Shown in pieces: positions 6,145-14,729 of a stretch of DNA of 16,450 nt. The DNA lies in contig JALNVF010000074.1 in the NCBI GenBank assembly GCA_023231445.1, forward strand, positions 1 through 16,450, given 5' to 3'. The notes beneath the pieces are model-generated. The model saw only the letters and a program-made list of their open reading frames with translations. It was not told the DNA's origin and did no database searches. The DNA is from Treponema sp. (GTDB lineage Bacteria; Spirochaetota; Spirochaetia; Treponematales; Treponemataceae). Each line of letters begins with the position of its first letter. Position 1 is the first letter of the stretch. The translations under genes were made by a program, and so were the position numbers.

Positions 6145-7710
6145 TTATAGATTCTCTTCTGAAGAATCATCTGAGATATCTTCATCGTCTATTACCGCAA
6201 CATCATCAGGAACCTCATCAACAGACATACTCTGATGGTACTGTTCTGCAAGCATCGTTTTATTAAACTCTGCAGACGGTTCGAGCGAATATACAAGATC
6301 TTCAAGTTCGTCTATTGTCGTCCGGAAAAATTCCTTACGAAGATTTATTTTATTCACCCGCTTACTGTTAAGCTGCTTATGCAGCTGATACTCAAGCTCC
6401 GGCGCATTATTCGAAAAAATAAAGCTGTGGACATCAAATTCAAAAGGAACTGATGCACTGCCAAGCTCGTCAACGCGGTCCTGCGGATTAAGACGCCGTG
6501 TCATACCGACTTTAAAAATATCATCACCGAAAGAACCAAGATTACTTATGACATATATGTACCCTGCTTTACCATTCTGAAGCGTAGTAATTTCTTCCTT
6601 CTTCTTACTCACATCGTTCAACTGATCCTGAACTTTCGAAAGACGCTCTTCAAGCTGCCTGATTTTTTCAGCATCACCCGTTACTTCGATTGCCTGCTTT
6701 ATGATATCAATTTCATTTACATATTTTGACTCTTCCGCTTCTACTTTTTTCTTCTCTTCTTCAAGCTGCTTACGCTCTGCGGCTTCCTGCCGCATCTGCT
6801 CTCTGAGTGCTTTCTGTTCTTCCTTTATGCGTTCTTTCTGAACATAGTACTCGTACTCGATTTTTATCGCTTCTACATACAGGTATTCAATCTCACCGAT
6901 AAATTTCTTTACGGTCGGTGCAATATTCTGATTACCGTCTGCTGCTATTTTTTCATATTTTGCAGTAATAGCCTTGACATCGGCAATAGATTTATCAAGT
7001 TTTGAATAGCTCAAATTATAAAGCGCATTCTGCAGTTCGGCCTCAAGACCAATAACCATAAGATGATAAATCGCCATATTTGCTTTTGTTGTATATCGTG
7101 ACTGATATTTTGCAAGCAGTTCTTTTATTACTGTCTCATTTTTGGTATACCGCCGCCGCAGTTCCCGTATATCCATAAGATGAAATTTGAGCTTTACGGT
7201 TGCAGACAACAATTCATCTGCCGCCGAAGTTTCATCAGTTTTGAAAATTTCTCCGGCTCCCGATTCTCCTTCATTATAACGCTTCAATGAATACTGCAGA
7301 CTCTTTATTTGTGTCCTGATTTTTAGCAGCCGGTTCGCGTTGGATGCCGTCTGTTTTTCCGATTCTGTCTGTTTAGCGACAGCATCCTCAAGTTGTTTAT
7401 TTTTACTTTCCACTTCATCAGTAACGGTACGCAGTTCCTGCCTTTCTGCATCTATCTGATTCTGTATTTCATGTAAAGCATCTTCTTTAGCTTTTGACGC
7501 AATCTGATTATACAGAGTGTCACGCGTCGCTTTTATCTGTTCGTACGATTTTTCTGCTTCAGCCCGTTTCGCAGTAAAATTTTCTATCTGGGATTTTATT
7601 TCAGCTTCTTCCTGAGTAAGTTTTTCTATCCGTTCACAATCTTTGCAGAGTCCCTGCTGATTAACCTTAAAAAACAGACCCGACTTTCCGCATTTACTGC
7701 ATTTTGCCAT
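6145..7710 (-). CDS. Zinc-ribbon / DUF4041 / GIY-YIG (MUG113-type) nuclease
   Basis: 521-residue protein with a clear domain chain. Cys4, Cys7, Cys22 and Cys25 form an N-terminal zinc ribbon. Residues about 28-145 are coiled-coil, about 185-320 match DUF4041 (the EYEYYVQKERIKEEQKALRE stretch at 285-304 is characteristic), and 340-375 is another coiled segment. A GIY-YIG nuclease of the T5orf172/MUG113 type spans 382-475: GYIYVISN (383-390), FKVGMTRR (399-406), Arg412, and Glu438 or Glu440. The tail (498-521) is very acidic. DUF4041 plus GIY-YIG is the architecture of the SNIPE phage-defence nuclease, which is membrane-anchored; here no transmembrane segment is seen. Its AAAGGAG ribosome site (7721-7727) abuts or overlaps the gajB stop, 15 nt separate the genes, and it precedes the ABC-3C unit. 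Confidence 0.87.
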   Translation of the reverse strand: MAKCSKCGKSGLFFKVNQQGLCKDCERIEKLTQEEAEIKSQIENFTAKRAEAEKSYEQIKATRDTLYNQIASKAKEDALHEIQNQIDAERQELRTVTDEVESKNKQLEDAVAKQTESEKQTASNANRLLKIRTQIKSLQYSLKRYNEGESGAGEIFKTDETSAADELLSATVKLKFHLMDIRELRRRYTKNETVIKELLAKYQSRYTTKANMAIYHLMVIGLEAELQNALYNLSYSKLDKSIADVKAITAKYEKIAADGNQNIAPTVKKFIGEIEYLYVEAIKIEYEYYVQKERIKEEQKALREQMRQEAAERKQLEEEKKKVEAEESKYVNEIDIIKQAIEVTGDAEKIRQLEERLSKVQDQLNDVSKKKEEITTLQNGKAGYIYVISNLGSFGDDIFKVGMTRRLNPQDRVDELGSASVPFEFDVHSFIFSNNAPELEYQLHKQLNSKRVNKINLRKEFFRTTIDELEDLVYSLEPSAEFNKTMLAEQYHQSMSVDEVPDDVAVIDDEDISDDSSEENL

Positions 7711-7725
7711 AACCTCATATCTCCT

Positions 7726-9441
7726 TTAATTTTTTTTTGCTGTATAATCAGAATACGTGGTAATGTTTTCAATACCTGCAATATTTTCAAGATATTTTTT
7801 AAATTCTCCTTGCAATTCTATCGTAACAAAAATTATCAGCTTTTTCTGAGGTCGGGAACAGCACACATAAAATAAATTACGATTCCTTTCATACGACGAT
7901 ATATTTTCAGTGGGAATTGCAGTCCGACTTCCCATCGGCATATATGTATCAAATTGATATTGATTCCATCCTTTGCTGACTACAAAAATCACAGTACTGT
8001 ATTCTTCTCCTTTTACACCATGTTCGGTAGAAAAAATTGCATCAGGTTGAATGAATTCGATTGCATTTTCAAATTCGCTATACTTTACATTTTTAATATC
8101 CGCAATAGTCCCGTTTTGATATTCTTCTTCAGAATTTTCAACCATTTTTTTATATAAGACTTCAACTTTATCAGAAAAAGGAATTACGCTACTATTTTTT
8201 ATTATTGAAAGTACATCAAAAAGTGTCTTAGATCGTGCATTACTTATTTTTTCTTTTAACTCATTCCAAATTCGTTTATCTGACTTTTTAGTTATAGGAT
8301 AGCGTTTTACTTTCAGCACATCACAAAGAGCAAGAACATCACTATTACTTATTGCATTGATAGCGGGTTCAATTACGTCCTTAAAAAATAATAATAAAGG
8401 ATCATCTCCGTTTTTAAATCCATCTCCCAATAAGGATAAAACATTTTCGTAACCTTGTTGTTCAGCCAGTACTCTATGAGTAATCATCAGAACTTTCAGA
8501 TTTTCATCTTCTTCTTTTTCTTTTTCGCATATATCTTTTACAACATTTAGTCTTTCTTCTAAAACTTCTGCAGGTAAATCACCTTTAAAATTTCGATCAT
8601 CTCTTCGTACCCCCGTAAAATCATTGTTTGTTATAATTGTTACAGATCCCGGATAATCATCTACTGCTGTACGTTGTTTAAACACAGGACGTATCTTATT
8701 TAGGAATTCTACTATATTTTCAGCAGACCGAAAGTTTACAGTTTTTCTGATCGGAACTAAGTTTTCATGTTCTACAAATCCACAGGCGTTATTAGTCTGA
8801 TATATAGTCTGCCATGAATCACCAAACAAACCAAACTGAATTCCTTTGTTCTCAGAAATAAAATATGTGATAAATTTATCCATAATATTCTTATTAGAAT
8901 CTTGATATTCATCTATCAGGATAACAGGATAATTTTTTGCAAGTATATTTCTAAATTTGCCATTATCGAGTAATGAGCTGAATAGTTTGATTACATCATT
9001 ATGATTAAGATATAACTTTCCATTCTCAAAATATTTCACACCCAGCGAATAATCGATCTGTTGAATATCGTCTTTTATTATCTTATCAGGAATTAACTTT
9101 TGAGAATCCATTAATTCAATTATTTTATTCTGAAACTGCTTTATTGAAGACCATGCAAAAGAGTGGATTGTCATAGGGGTAATAAATGAATTTTCCTTCA
9201 ACCTTGATTCGATAACATCTACGGCGGCATTTGTATAAGTCAAACATGCTACCTTTTTCCCCGTTTTTTTATATTCCTCCCATTTGTTATCCTGCAACCA
9301 TTGAATAACTTTCATTAAAGAATACGTTTTACCCGAACCTGCACCTGCTTCGACTCTGAAATTTTTCCCTTTACATAGCGTATCAATAATATTTTGGTCA
9401 ATCAGGTCTGCTTCTTTTTTTGCTTCGTCATAATTTGACAT
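7726..9441 (-). CDS. gajB: Gabija protein GajB, UvrD/Rep-like superfamily 1 helicase
   Basis: 571 residues with the full set of SF1A helicase motifs: Walker A AGAGSGKT (32-39), TYTNAA (68-73), TIHSF (91-95), Walker B LIDEYQD (175-181), FGDSWQTIY (206-214), NFRSAENIV (236-244), STEHGVKGEEY (471-481) and YVCCSRPQKKL (525-535). It is about 75 residues longer than the Bacillus cereus GajB. In Gabija, GajB senses DNA ends or termini made by GajA and hydrolyses nucleotides as part of phage defence. It follows gajA with 3 nt between stop and start; its GGAGA ribosome site lies in the gajA 3' end. Codon and base use are AT-rich like gajA, unlike hsdM. Confidence 0.9.
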   Translation of the reverse strand: MSNYDEAKKEADLIDQNIIDTLCKGKNFRVEAGAGSGKTYSLMKVIQWLQDNKWEEYKKTGKKVACLTYTNAAVDVIESRLKENSFITPMTIHSFAWSSIKQFQNKIIELMDSQKLIPDKIIKDDIQQIDYSLGVKYFENGKLYLNHNDVIKLFSSLLDNGKFRNILAKNYPVILIDEYQDSNKNIMDKFITYFISENKGIQFGLFGDSWQTIYQTNNACGFVEHENLVPIRKTVNFRSAENIVEFLNKIRPVFKQRTAVDDYPGSVTIITNNDFTGVRRDDRNFKGDLPAEVLEERLNVVKDICEKEKEEDENLKVLMITHRVLAEQQGYENVLSLLGDGFKNGDDPLLLFFKDVIEPAINAISNSDVLALCDVLKVKRYPITKKSDKRIWNELKEKISNARSKTLFDVLSIIKNSSVIPFSDKVEVLYKKMVENSEEEYQNGTIADIKNVKYSEFENAIEFIQPDAIFSTEHGVKGEEYSTVIFVVSKGWNQYQFDTYMPMGSRTAIPTENISSYERNRNLFYVCCSRPQKKLIIFVTIELQGEFKKYLENIAGIENITTYSDYTAKKN

Positions 9442-9444
9442 TAT

Positions 9445-11397
9445 TTATTCTCCTATGATGGTCTTCTGAGAATTTAACCAAATCAGACCTTGCTCTATAT
9501 ATTTTGGGACTATGTAATTCTTCTTTTCGATTAAAAGATTCAATGCAAAATCAGTCTTTTTTCCTTCTTTAAATTCAATGTCTTCTTCAGACGGATTAGG
9601 TGGAACAGAAAACAAAGACCTATTCACATTTTTTATTGATTCTTCCAAGCTCCTGCCACACAGGTCGTCTTCTGCAATCTGATATTCAATGTGACAGTTT
9701 CCTATAGTTTTTTTTTGGCTGTCTAAATTCTTGATATTTTCAAAACTTTTCGATTCGTTTAATCGCTTTAACCAATCGTTTATTGTGGCATTCGAAGTTG
9801 ATTTTCCATCTTTAACAAAGCTCTTTTTCCCATCAGTGCCTACCGAATCTATATCTGTCAGTATAAGAGTCGGGATACCTAAAAACTTCATAAAAGGAAT
9901 AAATTTATGTGCATATGCACCGCCTACTTCTATAAGAGAATAATATTGTGATTTTAAATTCTGCTTTGTTGTTCCAAATTTTCCAGCAGATTCACATTTG
10001 TCTATCATATCAGGAATCAGGAGGCGTTCTGCAGTACCTTCAATCAATATTGCCTTATCTGCAAAAAACAAATCACACTTATTCAATGTTAAGTATTTTT
10101 GAATAAAATCTGCATTGTCCGGATCTGCAAGACTAAAATCTTTAACATTTTTATATGCAACATCCTGCTTTTTTTTCTGGATATAACGGATTTGATCGAA
10201 TTTTACTGCATTAACGATATGAGAAGAATGTGTAGTAATAATAGTCTGTATTTGCTTAATCGAAATGCTTTTAAAAAAGGATGCAAGATATTCTATAAAT
10301 TTCTGCTGCAATTGAGGATGCATATGAGATTCAGGTTCTTCCAAAAAAAGCAGAGGAATTGAGTTTTCCTCATTTTCCTTTATTGCTTTCGAAAATTCTA
10401 CTAACTTCAGTTCGATCTTTATTAAATTTTTATATCCTAAACCATTATATGTACTCGGTAAAAACTCACTAGAATTTTTTTCTTCATACGCCAAGTTTGC
10501 ATTTGCCTTTACTTGTTCATCAAGAGCAATTTTTGATACTGCAATTAATTTCAGATCTTCTGCAGAAGGGTACCCAAAAACAAACGATTTACTTACAATT
10601 TCTTGTAACAATTTATTTACCGTATCTTGGGATTTTGTCTCTACCTCGCTGCAAATCTGCTTTAACTGTCTTATTTCGCCGTTTACACCCTCTAATGACT
10701 CATCGATATTGTCTTTAAATAACAATGTTAGTAATTTTGCTAATGGTGCATTATTTTTCTGTTCAGATTCATCCATTCCTCTTTCAGCAACGATTTTATA
10801 AACAGGAAAAAGGTTGCTTAATTCTTCACTTGTATTCTTTTGCTTCAGATTTTCATTGCCAGGATTTACTGCGTAAACCGTTAATTTAAAAAAATCAGGA
10901 AACTGATCTCTGGTTATCTGTTTAATTTTTTCTATATTTATTTTTCCATCTTCATCGGTTTTGACAGACGAATAAACTTCAAAAATGTTTTCTTCTGATA
11001 AAACAGGCTCATATTTTGCAAGAATATGTACCTGAGTTATTGATTCATCGGTATCAATAATAAAAGGAGATAAAGCTCCAAGATTATCGTCATCTTTCTC
11101 TAATGAATAATCAATATAAAAACTCATTTCTGGAAGATCAAGTTTATTTAAAAAAGTTTCATATGTAAGTTCCTTTTTCAGTAAGGAAGATATGGATTTA
11201 TATAACTCACATCGGCATTGAATAGGATAATCATCAAAGCTTGGATTTTTATTATCCAAAACAAGAGACATAAAATCCATTAGAGAAGTCTTCCCCGAAT
11301 TATTCTTACCAACAATTAAAGTCGTGGAACAGTCCAATTCTATAGTCACATTTCTTAGTAACCTAAAATTTTTTACTTTAATTTTTTCTAGAAACAT
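9445..11397 (-). CDS. gajA: Gabija protein GajA, OLD-family ATPase-TOPRIM nuclease
   Basis: 650 residues with an ABC-type ATPase domain followed by a TOPRIM nuclease. ATPase motifs are VGKNNSGKTS (29-38, Walker A), YNGLGYKN (317-324, signature), PLLFLEEPESH (348-358, Walker B) and ITTHSSH (387-393, H-loop). The TOPRIM part has FFADKAILIEG (444-454) with Glu453 and LTDIDS (513-518) with Asp515/Asp517, then GRSLEES near 581, so the metal-binding residues are intact. GajA nicks DNA in a sequence-specific way and acts with GajB as a large complex. It is somewhat longer than typical GajA (about 580). An AGGAGGG site stands just before the ATG, 21 nt after the hsdS stop, so the gene may be read from the type I RM transcript. 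The gene is markedly AT-rich. Confidence 0.9.
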   Translation of the reverse strand: MFLEKIKVKNFRLLRNVTIELDCSTTLIVGKNNSGKTSLMDFMSLVLDNKNPSFDDYPIQCRCELYKSISSLLKKELTYETFLNKLDLPEMSFYIDYSLEKDDDNLGALSPFIIDTDESITQVHILAKYEPVLSEENIFEVYSSVKTDEDGKINIEKIKQITRDQFPDFFKLTVYAVNPGNENLKQKNTSEELSNLFPVYKIVAERGMDESEQKNNAPLAKLLTLLFKDNIDESLEGVNGEIRQLKQICSEVETKSQDTVNKLLQEIVSKSFVFGYPSAEDLKLIAVSKIALDEQVKANANLAYEEKNSSEFLPSTYNGLGYKNLIKIELKLVEFSKAIKENEENSIPLLFLEEPESHMHPQLQQKFIEYLASFFKSISIKQIQTIITTHSSHIVNAVKFDQIRYIQKKKQDVAYKNVKDFSLADPDNADFIQKYLTLNKCDLFFADKAILIEGTAERLLIPDMIDKCESAGKFGTTKQNLKSQYYSLIEVGGAYAHKFIPFMKFLGIPTLILTDIDSVGTDGKKSFVKDGKSTSNATINDWLKRLNESKSFENIKNLDSQKKTIGNCHIEYQIAEDDLCGRSLEESIKNVNRSLFSVPPNPSEEDIEFKEGKKTDFALNLLIEKKNYIVPKYIEQGLIWLNSQKTIIGE

Positions 11398-11418
11398 ATA
11401 TCTCCCTCCTATTTTCTT

Positions 11419-12588
11419 TTACACAAACATCTGCTGCAGTAATCCTTTTTTCCTTAGCTTCCACCCATCAACAATCTTTCTCTGTTCCTCAATAACAGAG
11501 TCCTGCGATCCAAGATATTCGGCAATCTTCTTCTGTTCTTCAAGTATTGGAATATAAACGATCTTGTTAGAAACTACATCCCATTCTGCTCTTGGCATTT
11601 TTGTACCGCAGGATTTATTTGCAACCTTATCAAAGTCCGGCATTTGAATTAAGAAATATAAATAACTATTAGTTATGTCTGTACCATAAAGGCACCATAT
11701 TTCTGTACTGCAAACTCCGTCAAAATCAGGATGAGCATATTTATGCAGATAAGGACGTAGTTTTCCATATAACACATCCCCTGCTTTAAAAATCGTTTTT
11801 ATACTACTCTGATTTAGAGAATTCTTTGTATTAATTATATTTCCTGTTTCACTGATAATATCTTCCAATTCTATGCATCTAAATGAACTTTTTGAAGTTT
11901 TAGGATCATATTTTTCTTTTCGCAAGGAACACACTTCTCCCAGTCTCTTCGCTTCCCACTCCGGGAACTCTCTTCCGTCCTTATCCTTAAACCGCAGTTC
12001 CCTGCTGAACAGCTTCTGCATCAGCCCTTTCTTTTTCAGCTGCAAATCATCAAGAATACGCTGCTCGGAAGTAATAATATTGTCAACCGTTGAAAGGAAA
12101 TCGGCAATCTTTTGCTGTTCTATCAGTTTCGGCACATAGATAGTATTATCCGAAACAATTTCCCAGTCTGCTCTTGGCATTTTTGTGCCGCAAGATTTAT
12201 TTGCAGCTTTGTCAAAATTTGATGTCTGAATTAAATGGTAAAGATACCTATTGGAAACTTCTGTACCGAATAGGCACCAGATTTCTGTACTGCAAACTCC
12301 GTTAAAATCAGGATGAGCATATTTATGTAAATAAGGTCGCAATTTTCCGTATAAAACATCACCTGCCTTAAAAAACGTTTTTATGCTATTTTGCCTAAGA
12401 GAGTCTTTTGTATTTGTTATTCCCCCTGCCTCTCCAAGAATATCTTCCAATTCAACACATCGATATGAATTATTTGAAAGTCGTGGATCATATTTTTCTT
12501 TTCTTAATGCACACACCTCTCCCAGCTTCTTCTCTTCCCACTCCCCGCTGAACTCCGGGAACCGCAGCTTTGGTACGCGCTTTCCCAT
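11419..12588 (-). CDS. hsdS: Type I restriction specificity subunit HsdS with near-identical target recognition domains
   Basis: 389 residues, S subunit of a type I restriction-modification complex; it sets the DNA site for HsdM and HsdR. Each half has a target recognition domain followed by a conserved helical spacer (EQQKIADFLSTVDNIITSEQ and EEQKKIAEYLGSQDSVIEEQ). The central linker RELRFKDKDGREFPEWE is standard. Unusually, the two recognition domains align without gaps, at about three quarters identity over ~120 residues, offset by 194 residues (582 bp). Normal HsdS proteins have two unrelated domains. The start is either the ATG at 12586-12588 or the in-frame GTG at 12589-12591; both overlap the hsdM TGA, and an AAGGAG lies 8 nt before the GTG and 11 nt before the ATG. 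The recognition domain sequence is visibly more AT-rich than hsdM. Confidence 0.93.
   Translation of the reverse strand: MGKRVPKLRFPEFSGEWEEKKLGEVCALRKEKYDPRLSNNSYRCVELEDILGEAGGITNTKDSLRQNSIKTFFKAGDVLYGKLRPYLHKYAHPDFNGVCSTEIWCLFGTEVSNRYLYHLIQTSNFDKAANKSCGTKMPRADWEIVSDNTIYVPKLIEQQKIADFLSTVDNIITSEQRILDDLQLKKKGLMQKLFSRELRFKDKDGREFPEWEAKRLGEVCSLRKEKYDPKTSKSSFRCIELEDIISETGNIINTKNSLNQSSIKTIFKAGDVLYGKLRPYLHKYAHPDFDGVCSTEIWCLYGTDITNSYLYFLIQMPDFDKVANKSCGTKMPRAEWDVVSNKIVYIPILEEQKKIAEYLGSQDSVIEEQRKIVDGWKLRKKGLLQQMFV
11584..11955 (-). repeat. HsdS target recognition domain, second copy
   Basis: Direct repeat of 12166-12537 with a constant 582-bp offset and no gaps at protein level. For example the CTGTACTGCAAACTCCGT-type stretch at about 11703 recurs at about 12285. 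Divergence is mostly third-base and conservative. Confidence 0.85.
12166..12537 (-). repeat. HsdS target recognition domain, first copy
   Basis: Partner of the repeat at 11584-11955. Shared protein landmarks are LRKEKYDP, FKAGDVLYGKLRPYLHKYAH, GVCSTEIWCL and ANKSCGTKMPRA. Confidence 0.85.
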
Positions 12589-14156
12589 CACAGTCCCAGC
12601 TCCTTCGCGTACGCGTCGTACTTCTTCATAAGCCCGTCGCGTTCTTTGTATGCGGCGTTGAGGTCTTTTTCCACTGCGGCAAGGTCGACGGGAGGTTCTT
12701 CCTCGAACGTATCCACGTAGCGCGTAATGTTCAAGTTGTAACCGTTGTCCTGAATCTCCTTCAGTGAAGCGACATGGCAGAACTTCTGTACGTCTTTTCG
12801 GTCGGTATAGGCGGTGACGATTCTGTCTACGTTGGTATCTGAGATATAGTTCTGAGCCTTGCCGCTTTCAACTTCTTTCGAGGCGTCTATAAAAAAAACG
12901 TTGCCGCTGTCCGCACTCCGTTCATTTTTGAGCACGAGGAGGCAGACCGGTATTGTCGTGCCGTAGAAGCAGCCCGGAGGGAGCCCGATGACGGCATCGA
13001 GATAATTCAGTTTTTCTATGATGTACGTACGTATTTTTTCTTCGGCACCGCCGCGGAACAGAACACCGTGCGGCATAAGGACTGCAATTCGCGAATCTTT
13101 TTTGTCCATGTGATAAATCATGTGTTCCAGAAACGCAAGGTCTTCGTAGCTTTTTGGGGCGAGCGCCCCGTACGGTGAAAAGCGGTCGTCTTCAAGATAG
13201 TGTGAAGCGGCGGACCACTTCTGCGAATACGGGGGATTTGCAACCTGTACAGTGAACCGCTCTCCCTCGTAGTCTTCCTTTCCTCCGTCCCTGACGGTGT
13301 CTACACGGCGGATGTCGAAATACTGGTACGGAATGTTGTGCAGGATCATGTTCATGCGGGCCAGATTGTATGTCGTCGGGTTTACTTCGTTCCCGTAATA
13401 ATGGCCGACTTTCACATAGTTTCCCACCTGAATCAGAAGCGAGCCGGAACCGCACGTGCAGTCGGAAACGGATTTTACTTTTGTTAATCCGGACGTTGCA
13501 AGCCGTGCAAGCAGTTTCGACACGTTTTGAGGGGTATAAAACTCACCCGCTTTCTTTCCGGCGCTTGCCGCGTACATACCGATAAGATATTCGTACGTGT
13601 CGCCGAGTACGTCAATTCTGCTGTCGTTCAGGTGAAAGTCAATCGCGTCAATCGACTGCATGAGGCGTCCTATGAGCTTCGAGCGGTCCTTCACGTTTGC
13701 GCCGAGTTTTGCCGATGTCAAATCCATATCGGAAAACAGATTCTCGAATGCTTTCCGGGACGGCTGCCCTTCCGACGAAGCTGAAATGCTGTTCAATGCC
13801 TTTTGCAGATATTCGACGGAGAATTCATTCTTCTCAATCTGATCAATGCATACTTTAAACAGATACTGCGGTTCAATAAAGTAACCGTTCGACTCGAGCA
13901 CGGCTTCGGTAAGCACCCGGCGCATTTGTTTGTTTTTAAACGCTTCCTCAAACGAAAGCTTGTCGCCTTTAAGCAGCTCGGCAGCCTTCGATTCCATATG
14001 CTCGCTCAGCTGCCGGTAAAAAAGCAGGCCCAGTACGTAGTACTTGAAGTCCGCACCGTCCATATTGCTGCGGAGTGTGTTTGCCATCTCCCAGAGTTTT
14101 TTCTGCAGCTCGTCTTTCTGTGTTTTTTCATGCTGCACGTCATCGTCTTTTTTCAT
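12588..14156 (-). CDS. hsdM: Type I restriction-modification DNA methyltransferase HsdM
   Basis: 522-residue adenine N6 methyltransferase subunit. An N-terminal HsdM helical domain (LWEMANTLRSNMDGADFKYY, about 21-40) is followed by the N6_Mtase domain. Key sites are AGEFYTP (203-209), the SAM-binding motif DCTCGSGSLL (232-241) and the catalytic motif NPPY (307-310) in QVANPPYSQKW. The second position of motif I is Cys instead of the usual Pro (DPTCGSG or DPACGSG), a mild variant. It methylates the sites chosen by HsdS and blocks HsdR cleavage there. Only a weak AAGG precedes the ATG at 14154-14156, 24 nt after the YoeB stop. The gene is noticeably more GC-rich than hsdS recognition domains or gajAB. 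The stop overlaps the hsdS start. Confidence 0.95.
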   Translation of the reverse strand: MKKDDDVQHEKTQKDELQKKLWEMANTLRSNMDGADFKYYVLGLLFYRQLSEHMESKAAELLKGDKLSFEEAFKNKQMRRVLTEAVLESNGYFIEPQYLFKVCIDQIEKNEFSVEYLQKALNSISASSEGQPSRKAFENLFSDMDLTSAKLGANVKDRSKLIGRLMQSIDAIDFHLNDSRIDVLGDTYEYLIGMYAASAGKKAGEFYTPQNVSKLLARLATSGLTKVKSVSDCTCGSGSLLIQVGNYVKVGHYYGNEVNPTTYNLARMNMILHNIPYQYFDIRRVDTVRDGGKEDYEGERFTVQVANPPYSQKWSAASHYLEDDRFSPYGALAPKSYEDLAFLEHMIYHMDKKDSRIAVLMPHGVLFRGGAEEKIRTYIIEKLNYLDAVIGLPPGCFYGTTIPVCLLVLKNERSADSGNVFFIDASKEVESGKAQNYISDTNVDRIVTAYTDRKDVQKFCHVASLKEIQDNGYNLNITRYVDTFEEEPPVDLAAVEKDLNAAYKERDGLMKKYDAYAKELGL

Positions 14157-14180
14157 ACAAGAACCTTTTTTATGATAGAA

Positions 14181-14450
14181 TTATTTGTCATCGTAATGCC
14201 CGCGGCAGGACGCAATGTAAATCCGTCCGTCTTCAAGATGATAGACAAGACGGTCCTTTTCATTAATCCGCCGGCTGTATTCGCCGCACAAATTTCCGCG
14301 CAGCGCTTCAGGTTCTCCCAAACCTGAAAGGGCACCGTTCCTGTCAATATCTTTTACAAGCAGATTTATCCGTTTAAGCGTCTTTTTATCCTGAGACTGC
14401 CAGTACAGATAATCGTTCCATGCGTCATCAGCCCAGATCAGTTCACTCAT
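14181..14450 (-). CDS. yoeB: YoeB-family mRNA interferase toxin
   Basis: 89-residue toxin of the Txe/YoeB group, a ribosome-dependent mRNA endonuclease. The opening LIWADDAWNDYLYWQSQDKK is close to the family consensus. The catalytic set is intact: Glu48 in GEPEAL, Arg61 in YSRRI, Arg67 in DRLVY, and His85-Tyr86 in the terminal SCRGHY. Its start overlaps the antitoxin end by 8 nt (14443-14450), the usual antitoxin-first order. It lies between hsdR and hsdM, so the pair probably stabilises the restriction locus or guards against its inhibition. Confidence 0.93.
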   Translation of the reverse strand: MSELIWADDAWNDYLYWQSQDKKTLKRINLLVKDIDRNGALSGLGEPEALRGNLCGEYSRRINEKDRLVYHLEDGRIYIASCRGHYDDK

Positions 14451-14712
14451 CGGTATCTTCTATAAGGTTATGAGCAGTTCCTTTACCTTCCCGGAGTTCG
14501 CGGACCGATTTCATGATATAATCCTGATTCTCCGTATCGTAGAAATGATCTGAAGCAACAGTAATTTCAAACGGAATCCGACGCTCCCTGAGAACGGCTT
14601 TTATAAACATGTTCACTGCCGTTGAAGCGTTCAAACCTGCTTCCGAGCAGAACGAATCAAACGCTTTCTTGTCCTGAGTATCGACGCGGGATGTAATAGT
14701 TGCAAGTGCCAT
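14443..14712 (-). CDS. relB: RelB/DinJ-family antitoxin
   Basis: 89 residues. The N-terminal ribbon-helix-helix DNA-binding part (ATITSRVDTQDKKAFDSFCS, then GLNASTAVNMFIKAVL, then RIPFEI) is typical of RelB/DinJ; the C-terminal part (about 55-89) should wrap and neutralise YoeB. The ATG at 14710-14712 is preferred to an upstream in-frame start at 14739 because GGAGG at 14719-14723 lies 6 nt before it. Classical YoeB pairs with YefM, but RelB/DinJ partners for YoeB toxins are common in anaerobes. It is expected to autorepress the promoter just upstream. Confidence 0.92.
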   Translation of the reverse strand: MALATITSRVDTQDKKAFDSFCSEAGLNASTAVNMFIKAVLRERRIPFEITVASDHFYDTENQDYIMKSVRELREGKGTAHNLIEDTDE

Positions 14713-14729
14713 AGAATACCTCCGATTAA

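Noticed and set aside
11584..12537. Interpretation of the long direct repeat as a mobile element or phase-variable cassette
   Set aside because: The repeats are the two HsdS recognition domains in one intact frame; no transposase, recombinase or inverted-repeat hsdS copy is in the window.
13803..14327. 174-codon plus-strand ORF
   Set aside because: Antisense across the hsdM and yoeB genes; the coding signal is clearly on the minus strand.
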